From Candidatus Agathobaculum merdigallinarum (GTDB lineage: Bacteria; Bacillota; Clostridia; Oscillospirales; Butyricicoccaceae): a DNA stretch of 6,651 nucleotides. The notes under the pieces were generated by a model, which was given only the letters and a program-made list of their open reading frames with translations, was not told the origin of the DNA and ran no database searches. Location: NCBI GenBank assembly GCA_019115425.1, contig DXDO01000012.1, positions 1-6,651 of the forward strand. Reading direction: 5' to 3'. The position numbers and the translations under genes are program-made. Of this stretch, positions 1 through 4,943 are shown piece by piece (position 1 is the stretch's first letter; the number at the start of each line of letters is the position of its first letter).

Positions 1-149
1 CAAAATGGCAAAGCACAGTGCATTTCCTGTTTTCGAATCAATTCGTTCTTTTTGGGGATTTCTCATCTGATACTTTAATTATAGTGATTTTTGATAAAAA
101 TACAATAGAAATTTTGTTGAATATAGAATAAAATTCAGGGGGATTATTG

Positions 150-165
150 GACAATATGACAATAT
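150..165. repeat. Tandem duplicated octamer GACAATAT
   Basis: GACAATAT occurs twice back to back. The first copy also forms a small inverted repeat with the bases before it (TATTG-GA-CAATA). It lies 13 nt upstream of the larger palindrome at 178-196. It could be part of an operator or be chance in AT-rich DNA. Confidence 0.5.
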
Positions 166-177
166 AGAGATGGATGA

Positions 178-196
178 ATTGTATAAATTATACAAT
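178..196. promoter_or_regulatory. 19-bp perfect palindrome, possible operator
   Basis: ATTGTATAA-A-TTATACAAT is a perfect 9-bp inverted repeat around one central base. It lies about 100 bases upstream of the sigma factor start codon. Perfect dyads of this length are typical of binding sites for dimeric repressors. I do not recognise the regulator, and the site does not match the Rex, ArgR or LexA consensus well. An ECF unit controlled by a separate DNA-binding regulator as well as by its anti-sigma would be an inference only. Confidence 0.4.
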
Positions 197-280
197 AAAA
201 TCCATGTCTCCCGTCAAAAAGAGGCCGGTGGGGCTGCCTGCGGGAACAATTCGGTTTCCCGTTTCGTGTTGTTTGCAGAA

Positions 281-286
281 AGGAGG
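281..286 (+). promoter_or_regulatory. Ribosome binding site that fixes a GTG start for the sigma factor
   Basis: AGGAGG lies 9 nt upstream of GTG at 296. No comparable site precedes the ATG at 170 in the same frame. This decides the start in favour of GTG and gives a protein of normal ECF length. Confidence 0.85.
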
Positions 287-295
287 AGAGAGACA

Positions 296-832
296 GTGCA
301 AAGCAAATTGAGATCGGACGAATTTTTGTCCGCGGCAATGGAAAGCTGCGGTGACGCAGTCTACCGGCTTGCATACTGCCGTCTGGGCAGTCGGGCGGAC
401 GCGGAGGATGTGTTTCAGGAGGTCTTTCTGCGCCTGCTGCGGGACACGACTGAATTCCGCGATGCAGAGCACCTCAAGGCGTGGCTGCTCCGTGTGACGC
501 TCAGCCGCTGCGCCGACCTGCGCCGGTCGGCTTGGTTCAGGCGCACCGCGCCGCTCGAGGCCGCGCCCGATGCAGCCGCGCCCGAGCCGGACAGCCACGA
601 GGAGCTGTGGCAGGCGGTGCGCGCCCTGCCGGACGATTTGCGCACGGTCATCCATCTGCACTATGTGGAGGGCTACGGCACGGACGAGATTGCGGGCATG
701 GTCGGCTGCCGGCCCGCTACCGTGCGTACGCGTCTGCACCGCGCGCGCAAGCAGCTGAAACTGGATTTGGAGGGATCTGACGATGAAGAATATGAACGAG
801 TTCCGCAAGCTGCAGGACATGAAAGCCCCTGA
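296..832 (+). CDS. ECF-type RNA polymerase sigma factor (sigma-70 family)
   Basis: An alternative sigma factor that would direct RNA polymerase to a small set of promoters, usually in response to an envelope or extracellular signal. From the GTG start it is 178 aa, normal for ECF factors. Region 2 covers about residues 10-75, with AVYRLAYCRLGSRADAEDVFQEVF (split here as AVYRLAYCRLGS and RADAEDVFQEVF, residues 21-44) carrying the core-binding and -10 recognition helices. An Ala/Pro-rich linker spans about 84-100. Region 4 covers about 103-155, with ALPDDLRTVIHLHYVEGYGT followed by a helix-turn-helix and TRLHRARKQLK. No region 1 or 3 is present, as expected for ECF. The last 50 nt overlap the next gene, so the tail GSDDEEYERVPQ... 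is encoded in shared DNA. Overlap and adjacency suggest that the next gene encodes its anti-sigma factor. The ECF subgroup and target genes cannot be told from the sequence. Confidence 0.9.
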   Translation: MQSKLRSDEFLSAAMESCGDAVYRLAYCRLGSRADAEDVFQEVFLRLLRDTTEFRDAEHLKAWLLRVTLSRCADLRRSAWFRRTAPLEAAPDAAAPEPDSHEELWQAVRALPDDLRTVIHLHYVEGYGTDEIAGMVGCRPATVRTRLHRARKQLKLDLEGSDDEEYERVPQAAGHESP

Positions 833-1721
833 GGCATTGAAAGAACGTACATTGGCGGCTGCGCGCGAAGCGCGCCGTGAGGAACAGCAGAATACGCCGC
901 AGCATCTTACGTCCGCGCCGCGCCGCCGGTTCGGTATGGCAAAACGCATTCTGGCGGCGGCATGCGCGTTTGGTGTGATCGTCGGCGGTACGGCGGTATG
1001 GCAGGCGCGCAGCAGCGGCCGGAGCGGAAGCGAGGCAATCGCCGAGGCGGTCGCGCATTCGTTCGGTATTGTGGCCTATGCTGCAGATACGGGCGAGACC
1101 ATTGCGCCGAAGGACAGCAAAATCGTGTTTGATATGGCCGGCGGCGGCATGGACAGCCCGACCAAGGGCTTTTTCAGCGGCTGCCTGTTCAAGGTGACGG
1201 GCGACAACATCGAGACGGTCAGCGCGTCGATCGACAAGGGCGGGCTGTATCGGGTCGGGCGGCTGGACATCACAGAAGCGGATGCGCAGGCGATCATGAC
1301 AGGCGGATTCGCGCCCGTAGCGGGGGCGGACGACATCATGGTGCAGTCCGAACCGGAGCAAAACAAGTGGTGGGTGGATGCAAGCTACCGCGTGGAGAAC
1401 GGCTTTGTGGAGCCCTATGATCCCGATACCAGCTACGGTTTCTGGGGTGAGCCTCAGCCGGTCGATATGGCGCAGGAGACGGATGCGCCGGATGCATGGC
1501 ATGCCCGCATCGACGAATTTGACGGCGCGACCCTGAGCGTCACCGTCACCTTTACCGACGGCACGACCGATACCCAGAACCTGACCCTGCACACCGGCAA
1601 GCTGGGTGTGGAATACCCGAGCGATGAGAGTGGCCCGCAGCTCACTGGCGGGGTGCTCACCGACGAGCAGGCAGCCGAACAGGGCTATGTCTACGGCGTT
1701 TACGCGGAAATTGAGGAATAA
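783..1721 (+). CDS. Single-pass membrane protein, probable anti-sigma factor
   Basis: This 312-aa protein has a charged N-terminal part of about 52 residues, one hydrophobic segment at about 53-73 preceded by RRRFGMAKR, and an outer domain of about 240 residues. That layout is N-in, C-out. It matches membrane anti-sigma factors paired with ECF sigmas: the inner part holds the sigma and the outer part senses a signal. The inner segment MKAPEALKERTLAAAREA (13-30) resembles the short helix seen in many such Firmicutes proteins. The HxxxCxxC zinc motif of ZAS-type anti-sigmas is absent. The outer domain has a FGIVAYAADTG stretch just after the membrane segment and no domain I recognise. ATG at 783 follows GGAGGG (769-774) with 8 nt spacing, inside the sigma gene, so translation is probably coupled. 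The anti-sigma role is inferred from position and topology. Confidence 0.7.
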   Translation: MKNMNEFRKLQDMKAPEALKERTLAAAREARREEQQNTPQHLTSAPRRRFGMAKRILAAACAFGVIVGGTAVWQARSSGRSGSEAIAEAVAHSFGIVAYAADTGETIAPKDSKIVFDMAGGGMDSPTKGFFSGCLFKVTGDNIETVSASIDKGGLYRVGRLDITEADAQAIMTGGFAPVAGADDIMVQSEPEQNKWWVDASYRVENGFVEPYDPDTSYGFWGEPQPVDMAQETDAPDAWHARIDEFDGATLSVTVTFTDGTTDTQNLTLHTGKLGVEYPSDESGPQLTGGVLTDEQAAEQGYVYGVYAEIEE

Positions 1722-1729
1722 CAGCGCAA

Positions 1730-1765
1730 AATCCCCTGATGGCGTCCATCGGGGGATTATTTTTT
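1730..1765 (+). terminator. Intrinsic terminator of the sigma/anti-sigma unit
   Basis: A 13-bp stem (1730-1742 with 1746-1758, one T:G wobble pair) closes a CGT loop and is followed by A and six Ts at 1760-1765. It begins 9 nt after the anti-sigma stop codon. This is a textbook factor-independent terminator and separates this unit from trmL. Confidence 0.93.
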
Positions 1766-1785
1766 GCAAAAAAACGGTAAACGGC

Positions 1786-1814
1786 TTGAAAAATCAGGGC
1801 ATATCGCATAAAAT
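1786..1814 (+). promoter_or_regulatory. Sigma-A-type promoter for trmL-degV
   Basis: TTGAAA (1786-1791) and TAAAAT (1809-1814) are separated by exactly 17 bp, each 5 of 6 matches to the vegetative consensus. Transcription would start near 1821, leaving a leader of about 25 nt that still contains the trmL ribosome binding site (GAGG at 1834-1837). It lies directly after the upstream terminator, which fits an independent unit. Confidence 0.75.
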
Positions 1815-1844
1815 AAAAGGAGCTTTGAAAAAAGAGGAAAAAAT

Positions 1845-2330
1845 ATGCTGCATATTGTTCTGGTTGAGCCGGAGATCCCGCAGAACACCGGCAACATCGC
1901 CCGCACCTGCGCGGCGACGGGCTGCGTGCTCCATCTGGTCGAGCCGCTCGGCTTTGCGATCGACGATAAGCGGATGAAGCGCGCGGGGCTGGACTACTGG
2001 CACCTGCTCGACGTCCGCATGTATAAAAATCTGGACGAGTTCTTTGAAAAGAACCCAAACGGCCGGTATTTTTACGCGACCACCAAGGCGCCGCACGCCT
2101 ACCACGAGGCAGCCTATCGCGACGGCGACTACCTGATGTTCGGCAAGGAGACAAAGGGCCTGCCCGAAAGCCTGCTGATCGAGCATCCCGAGCGGTGCGT
2201 GCGTATCCCGATGCGCGAGGGCGCAAGGAGCCTCAACCTGTCTAACTCGGTGGCCGTGATCGTGTTTGAAGCGCTGCGGCAGACCGGCTTTGAAAACCTG
2301 AAACTCGCGGGACCGTTCCCGCAGGAATGA
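1845..2330 (+). CDS. trmL: tRNA (cytidine(34)/uridine(34)-2'-O)-methyltransferase TrmL (SPOUT family)
   Basis: Methylates the ribose 2'-OH of the wobble base (position 34) in certain leucine tRNAs, using S-adenosylmethionine, in the cytoplasm. The 161-aa length matches the small stand-alone SPOUT enzymes (E. coli TrmL is about 157 aa). Visible family motifs are EPEIPQNTGNIARTC (8-22), FGKETKGLP (99-107) and IPM followed by ARSLNLSNSVAVIVFEALRQ (121-146). The last two form the knot that binds the methyl donor. ATG at 1845 has GAGG 7 nt upstream. It is first in a two-gene unit with degV, 10 nt apart. Older annotations call this family SpoU-type rRNA methylase or CspR. The exact tRNA substrates are known from E. 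coli and only inferred here. Confidence 0.93.
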   Translation: MLHIVLVEPEIPQNTGNIARTCAATGCVLHLVEPLGFAIDDKRMKRAGLDYWHLLDVRMYKNLDEFFEKNPNGRYFYATTKAPHAYHEAAYRDGDYLMFGKETKGLPESLLIEHPERCVRIPMREGARSLNLSNSVAVIVFEALRQTGFENLKLAGPFPQE

Positions 2331-2340
2331 GGAAACATGT

Positions 2341-3216
2341 ATGGAAAAGATTCATATTCTGACCGATTCATCCGCCGACATCCCCCAGGCGCAGGTGGAG
2401 AAGCACGGGATCGAGATCGTGCCCATCACGCTGACGCATGAGGGGCGCACCATCCGCGAATACTACGATATCACGCCCGAGGAATACTGGAAGCTGCTTG
2501 AGAGCAGCCGCGAGATCCCAGTCACCGCGATGGTCACGCCCACGGTGTTCCTCGACTCCTACCGCCGCGCGGCGGAGCGCGGCTGCACCCACCTTTTGGC
2601 CGTGCTGATTAACGGAAACGGCTCGGGCACCTATCAGGCGGCGTGCCTTGCGCGCGATATGTTCCGCGAGGAGCAGGGGGACAAGATGCACATCGAGGTG
2701 ATCGACTCGGCCACCTATACCTATATCTATGGACATGTCGTGGCGCTCGCCGCCGAATTGCGCGATCAGGGCGAGAGCTTTGACGCGATCCTCAGCGTGG
2801 TGCGCAGCCGGCTGAATCGGGTGGAGGCATATCTCGGCGTTTACAGCTTGAAGCATCTGAAAAAGTCCGGCCGCATTTCCGGCGGCGCGGCGTTTGTGGG
2901 CGAGGCGCTCGGCCTCAAACCGATCAGCCATGTGTATGACGGCGCGGTCAATGTGTGCGACAAGGTGCGCGGCGAAAAGGCGCTGGTCGCGGGACTGATC
3001 AAAAAGGTATCCGCCCGCGTGCAGCAGCCGGAAAAGCAGACCGCCCTCCTGCTTTATGGAGATGTGCCCGCCGAGCGCATCGACGAGCTGGAAAAACGCC
3101 TGCGCACGGAAATCGGCTTTCAGAACGTGGCGCGCAGCCCGATCGGGCCCTCCGTTATCACCAATACCGGCCCGCAGGCGCTCGCCGTTGCATATTACGG
3201 GCAGCCGCGCGCGTAA
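2341..3216 (+). CDS. DegV family protein, probable fatty-acid-binding (FakB-like) but divergent
   Basis: DegV/FakB proteins hold a fatty acid and present it to the kinase FakA, which makes acyl-phosphate for membrane lipid synthesis. The 291-aa length is usual. Visible landmarks are ILTDSSADIP (6-15), SGTYQAACLA (95-104), VIDSATYTY (120-128), LKKSGRIS (173-180) and a C-terminal TNTGPQALAVAYYG (274-287). Several signature positions differ from the common family pattern: TSQPSP-like sequence is TAMVTP (62-67), the SS before xLSGTYQ is NG (91-92), and the His of HTGPG is Asn275. The overall fold assignment is secure, but binding of a normal fatty acid is less so. ATG at 2341 follows GAGGAA (2329-2334) and lies 10 nt after trmL. 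No clear terminator follows. No fakA-like gene is in the window. Confidence 0.85.
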   Translation: MEKIHILTDSSADIPQAQVEKHGIEIVPITLTHEGRTIREYYDITPEEYWKLLESSREIPVTAMVTPTVFLDSYRRAAERGCTHLLAVLINGNGSGTYQAACLARDMFREEQGDKMHIEVIDSATYTYIYGHVVALAAELRDQGESFDAILSVVRSRLNRVEAYLGVYSLKHLKKSGRISGGAAFVGEALGLKPISHVYDGAVNVCDKVRGEKALVAGLIKKVSARVQQPEKQTALLLYGDVPAERIDELEKRLRTEIGFQNVARSPIGPSVITNTGPQALAVAYYGQPRA

Positions 3217-3231
3217 GCAAAATTGGGCATA

Positions 3232-3249
3232 TTGTTTAATTTTTCACAA
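3232..3249. promoter_or_regulatory. Candidate Rex (redox repressor) binding site upstream of pgk
   Basis: TTGTTTAATTTTTCACAA matches the Rex consensus TTGTGAAnnnnTTCACAA at 12 of 14 defined positions, with an all-A/T centre. It fits the clostridial form TTGTTAAnnnnTTAACAA equally well (12 of 14). Rex responds to the NADH/NAD+ ratio and is known to control fermentation and, in some Firmicutes, glycolytic genes. The site is about 68 bp upstream of the pgk -35 box, far for simple blocking. The A/T-rich setting raises the risk of a chance match. Confidence 0.4.
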
Positions 3250-3300
3250 ATATTTTCTGCAAAACGCAAAAATTTTCTAAAAGAGAACAGAAATGTAAGG

Positions 3301-3310
3301 TTTTTCACAA
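3301..3310. repeat. Second copy of TTTTTCACAA beside the pgk promoter
   Basis: The ten bases TTTTTCACAA at 3240-3249 recur exactly at 3301-3310, ending 6 nt before the pgk -35 box. They contain a complete TTCACAA Rex half-site. The partner half (around 3293-3299) is poor, so this would be at best a weak site. The shared orientation and the position next to the promoter make it worth noting. Confidence 0.35.
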
Positions 3311-3316
3311 TTTCGC

Positions 3317-3345
3317 TTGCTAAGAGTGGGAAGAACGAGTATAAT
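3317..3345 (+). promoter_or_regulatory. Sigma-A-type promoter of the glycolytic unit
   Basis: TTGCTA (3317-3322) and a perfect TATAAT (3340-3345) are separated by 17 bp. Transcription would begin near 3352, giving a leader of about 85 nt before pgk. It is the best promoter between degV and pgk and would drive pgk, tpiA and gpmI. Confidence 0.78.
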
Positions 3346-3417
3346 TTTGTAATGGAAGCGGAATTCTTCTAGAGGGAAGGCCGCGATTTTGCTCCGTATT
3401 GCTAACTTTTATATCTT

Positions 3418-3425
3418 AAAAGGAG
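3418..3425 (+). promoter_or_regulatory. Ribosome binding site that fixes the pgk start
   Basis: AAAAGGAG lies 11 nt before ATG at 3437. The open frame extends upstream to 3389, but those codons include this site and add residues unlike any phosphoglycerate kinase, so the upstream start is rejected. Confidence 0.88.
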
Positions 3426-3436
3426 AGGGATATTTT

Positions 3437-4627
3437 ATGCAGTACAACAAAAAAAGCGTTGAGGATATTGATGTATCCGGCAAGAAGGTCATTGCCCGCT
3501 GCGACTTTAACGTGCCGCAGGACGAGAACGGCAACATCACCGACGACAAGCGCATCCGCGCGTCGCTCGAGACCATCAAGTACCTGCTGGACCACAATGC
3601 CGCTGTGATCCTTTGCTCGCACCTCGGCCGTCCGAAGGGCGAGGTTAACATGAAGTATTCGCTCGCGCCGGTCGCGAAGCGCCTGTCCGAGCTGCTCGGC
3701 CAGGAGGTCAAGCTCGCGAAGGACGTTGTCGGCGAGGACGCGAAGAAGCTCGCCGCTGAGGTAAAGCCGGGCGAGGCGATCCTGCTCGAGAACGTGCGTT
3801 TCGAGAAGGGCGAGACTAAGAACGATCCCGCGCTGGCCAAGGCGTTTGCCGACATGGCGGACATCTTTGTCAACGACGCGTTCGGCACCGCGCACCGCGC
3901 GCATGCCTCCACCGCCGGCATTGCCGACTACCTGCCGGCCGTCTGCGGCTTCCTGATCAAGAAGGAGATCTCCATCATGGGCAAGGCGCTTTCCGACCCT
4001 GCCCGTCCGTTCGTTGCCATTCTGGGCGGCGCGAAGGTTTCCGACAAGATCAACGTGATCAACAACCTGATCGACAAGTGCGACACCGTTATCATCGGCG
4101 GCGGCATGGCCTACACCTTCTCCAAGGCGCAGGGCGGCGCGATCGGCACCTCGCTGTGCGAGGAGGATAAGCTCGATCTCGCTTTGGGCCTTATCAAGAA
4201 GGCAGAGGACAAGGGCGTCAAGCTGCTTCTGCCGGTTGACACGGTCTGCGGCGACCACTTCGGTGCGGACGCGGAGCCGGTCGTTTACGAGGCTGGCAAG
4301 CTGCCGGAAAACATGATGGGTATGGATATCGGCCCCAAGACCGTCGAGCTGTTCTCCGATGCGGTTAAGAACGCCGGCACGGTCGTTTGGAACGGCCCGA
4401 TGGGCGTATTTGAGTTTGATACCTTCGCTGTCGGAACCAAGGAGGTCGCTAAGGCGATCGCGGCGTCCGGCGCGGTTTCGATCATCGGCGGCGGCGACTC
4501 TGCGGCTGCGGTTGAGAAGCTGGGCTTTGCGGACAAGATGACCCACATCTCCACCGGCGGCGGCGCTTCGCTGGAGTTCCTCGAGGGCCTGGAGCTGCCG
4601 GGCATCGCCTGCCTGCAGGATAAGTAA
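3437..4627 (+). CDS. pgk: Phosphoglycerate kinase
   Basis: Converts 1,3-bisphosphoglycerate and ADP to 3-phosphoglycerate and ATP, the first ATP-yielding step of glycolysis, in the cytoplasm. The 396-aa length is standard for bacteria. The N-terminal substrate domain shows RCDFNVP (21-27), Arg39 in DDKRIRAS, SHLGRPKG (61-68), LLENVRF (116-122) and TAHRAHAST (151-159). The C-terminal nucleotide domain shows GGAKVSDK (197-204), VVWNGPMGVFE (316-326), GGGDSAAA (351-358) and STGGGASLE (372-380). All key residues appear intact. It is first in the glycolytic unit. The gap gene often placed upstream is missing here. A long structured spacer follows before tpiA, with no clear terminator, so read-through is expected. 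Confidence 0.97.
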   Translation: MQYNKKSVEDIDVSGKKVIARCDFNVPQDENGNITDDKRIRASLETIKYLLDHNAAVILCSHLGRPKGEVNMKYSLAPVAKRLSELLGQEVKLAKDVVGEDAKKLAAEVKPGEAILLENVRFEKGETKNDPALAKAFADMADIFVNDAFGTAHRAHASTAGIADYLPAVCGFLIKKEISIMGKALSDPARPFVAILGGAKVSDKINVINNLIDKCDTVIIGGGMAYTFSKAQGGAIGTSLCEEDKLDLALGLIKKAEDKGVKLLLPVDTVCGDHFGADAEPVVYEAGKLPENMMGMDIGPKTVELFSDAVKNAGTVVWNGPMGVFEFDTFAVGTKEVAKAIAASGAVSIIGGGDSAAAVEKLGFADKMTHISTGGGASLEFLEGLELPGIACLQDK

Positions 4628-4644
4628 GATCCTCGTTTGATCAT

Positions 4645-4670
4645 TCGATCGAAACCACGGTTTCGATCGA
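4645..4670. repeat. Perfect 12-bp inverted repeat after pgk
   Basis: TCGATCGAAACC and its exact reverse complement flank a 2-base centre (AC). In RNA the innermost pair would open to give a 4-base loop. It begins 17 nt after the pgk stop. The following bases are GGGGCGCC, not a T-run, so it would protect an mRNA 3' end better than terminate. Confidence 0.8.
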
Positions 4671-4710
4671 GGGGCGCCTTTGCCAGCCTGCGGCTGGAAA
4701 GGCTGTGCGC

Positions 4711-4747
4711 CCAAATGAGCGGAAAATTTGATTTTCCGTTCATTTGG
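4711..4747. repeat. 16-bp inverted repeat with 5-base loop
   Basis: CCAAATGAGCGGAAAA pairs with TTTTCCGTTCATTTGG around TTTGA, with a single G:T wobble. This is the longest stem in the spacer. The wobble keeps pairing on the + strand transcript; on the other strand the same position would be a C·A mismatch, which slightly favours an RNA role on the + strand. Confidence 0.8.
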
Positions 4748-4754
4748 CCTGTGT

Positions 4755-4787
4755 ATCAAAAGCACGGGCAAAGCTCGTACTTTTGAT
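4755..4787. repeat. 15-position inverted repeat with AAA loop
   Basis: ATCAAAAGCACGGGC pairs with GCTCGTACTTTTGAT across a three-base loop, with one C·A mismatch and one G:T wobble. The next hairpin (4788-4808) begins at the very next base, leaving no linker. Confidence 0.75.
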
Positions 4788-4837
4788 GGAAACGGCATGG
4801 CCGCTTCCGAATGAAATCGCGCCGGTGCGGAGCGCCG

Positions 4838-4884
4838 CCGGGCGCGAAACATGCGTTATACCGGGGCGCGAGACGCTCCGTATA
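4838..4884. repeat. Imperfect tandem duplication of about 23 bp
   Basis: The segment 4838-4860 (starts CCGGGCGCGAAAC, ends TTATA) and the segment directly after it, 4861-4884 (starts CCGGGGCGCGAGAC, ends GTATA), look like diverged copies of one unit. The copies sit partly in separate hairpins (6 and 7 of the row). Similarity is by eye and includes small gaps. Confidence 0.45.
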
Positions 4885-4943
4885 ATACATAAACGATTAG
4901 GACGGGATAAGCCGTCTGAAAGATTGAAAGGGGTAAAACCAAC

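Larger units (their letters stand above)
1..295. other. AT-rich upstream region of the sigma factor gene, no gene seen
   Basis: No coding sequence is convincing here. The first ~215 bases are much more AT-rich than the rest of the window, as expected for a promoter region. An open frame runs upstream of the sigma factor from an ATG at 170, but that ATG has no ribosome binding site and the frame encodes nothing sigma-like, so I treat it as leader. Visible elements are a tandem octamer at 150-165, a 19-bp palindrome at 178-196, and a small GC hairpin (241-246 with 256-261) just before the ribosome binding site. TTGATA at 91-96 resembles a -35 box, but no good -10 lies at the right distance, so I do not call a promoter. 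Confidence 0.6.
4645..4885 (+). other. Row of consecutive hairpins filling the pgk-tpiA spacer
   Basis: The 316-nt gap between pgk and tpiA holds at least seven adjacent inverted repeats with little sequence between them. Arms are: (1) 4645-4656/4659-4670, 12 bp, perfect; (2) 4672-4677/4707-4712 outer with 4683-4688/4692-4697 inner (loop positions 4689-4691); (3) 4711-4726/4732-4747, 16 bp with one wobble; (4) 4755-4769/4773-4787, 15 positions with one mismatch and one wobble; (5) 4788-4796/4800-4808, 9 positions with one mismatch; (6) 4817-4823/4841-4847 with inner 4827-4830/4835-4838; (7) 4856-4861 and 4863-4868 with 4874-4879 and 4880-4885. A small eighth lies at 4901-4916. Stem sequences differ from one another. 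None has a following U-tract, so these are not ordinary terminators. They could shape mRNA stability, form a folded RNA, or be a dispersed repeat. I do not recognise a named family. Confidence 0.75.

Noticed and set aside
170..295. N-terminal extension of the sigma factor from ATG at 170
   Set aside because: There is no ribosome binding site before 170 and the added 42 residues have no sigma-like content. AGGAGG plus GTG at 296 gives a normal ECF length.
3251..3270. CcpA (cre) site in the pgk upstream region around TGCAAAACGCA
   Set aside because: The spacing between TG-AA and CG is one base too long for the cre consensus and the 3' part lacks the needed C.
3389..3436. Sixteen extra N-terminal residues on phosphoglycerate kinase
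   Set aside because: The stretch contains the ribosome binding site for ATG 3437, and the extra residues have no match to the family's usual N-terminus.
4645..4747. Intrinsic terminator between pgk and tpiA
   Set aside because: The stems are strong, but none is followed by a run of Ts on the + strand, so no terminator is called.
4645..4885. CRISPR array or IS element in the pgk-tpiA spacer
   Set aside because: The hairpin stems do not repeat one another, there is no regular repeat-spacer pattern, no transposase and no flanking target duplication that I can see.
4856..4886. Promoter for tpiA using TATAAT at 4881-4886
   Set aside because: No acceptable -35 box lies 16-18 bp upstream, and the hexamer is accounted for as the 3' arm of hairpin 7.
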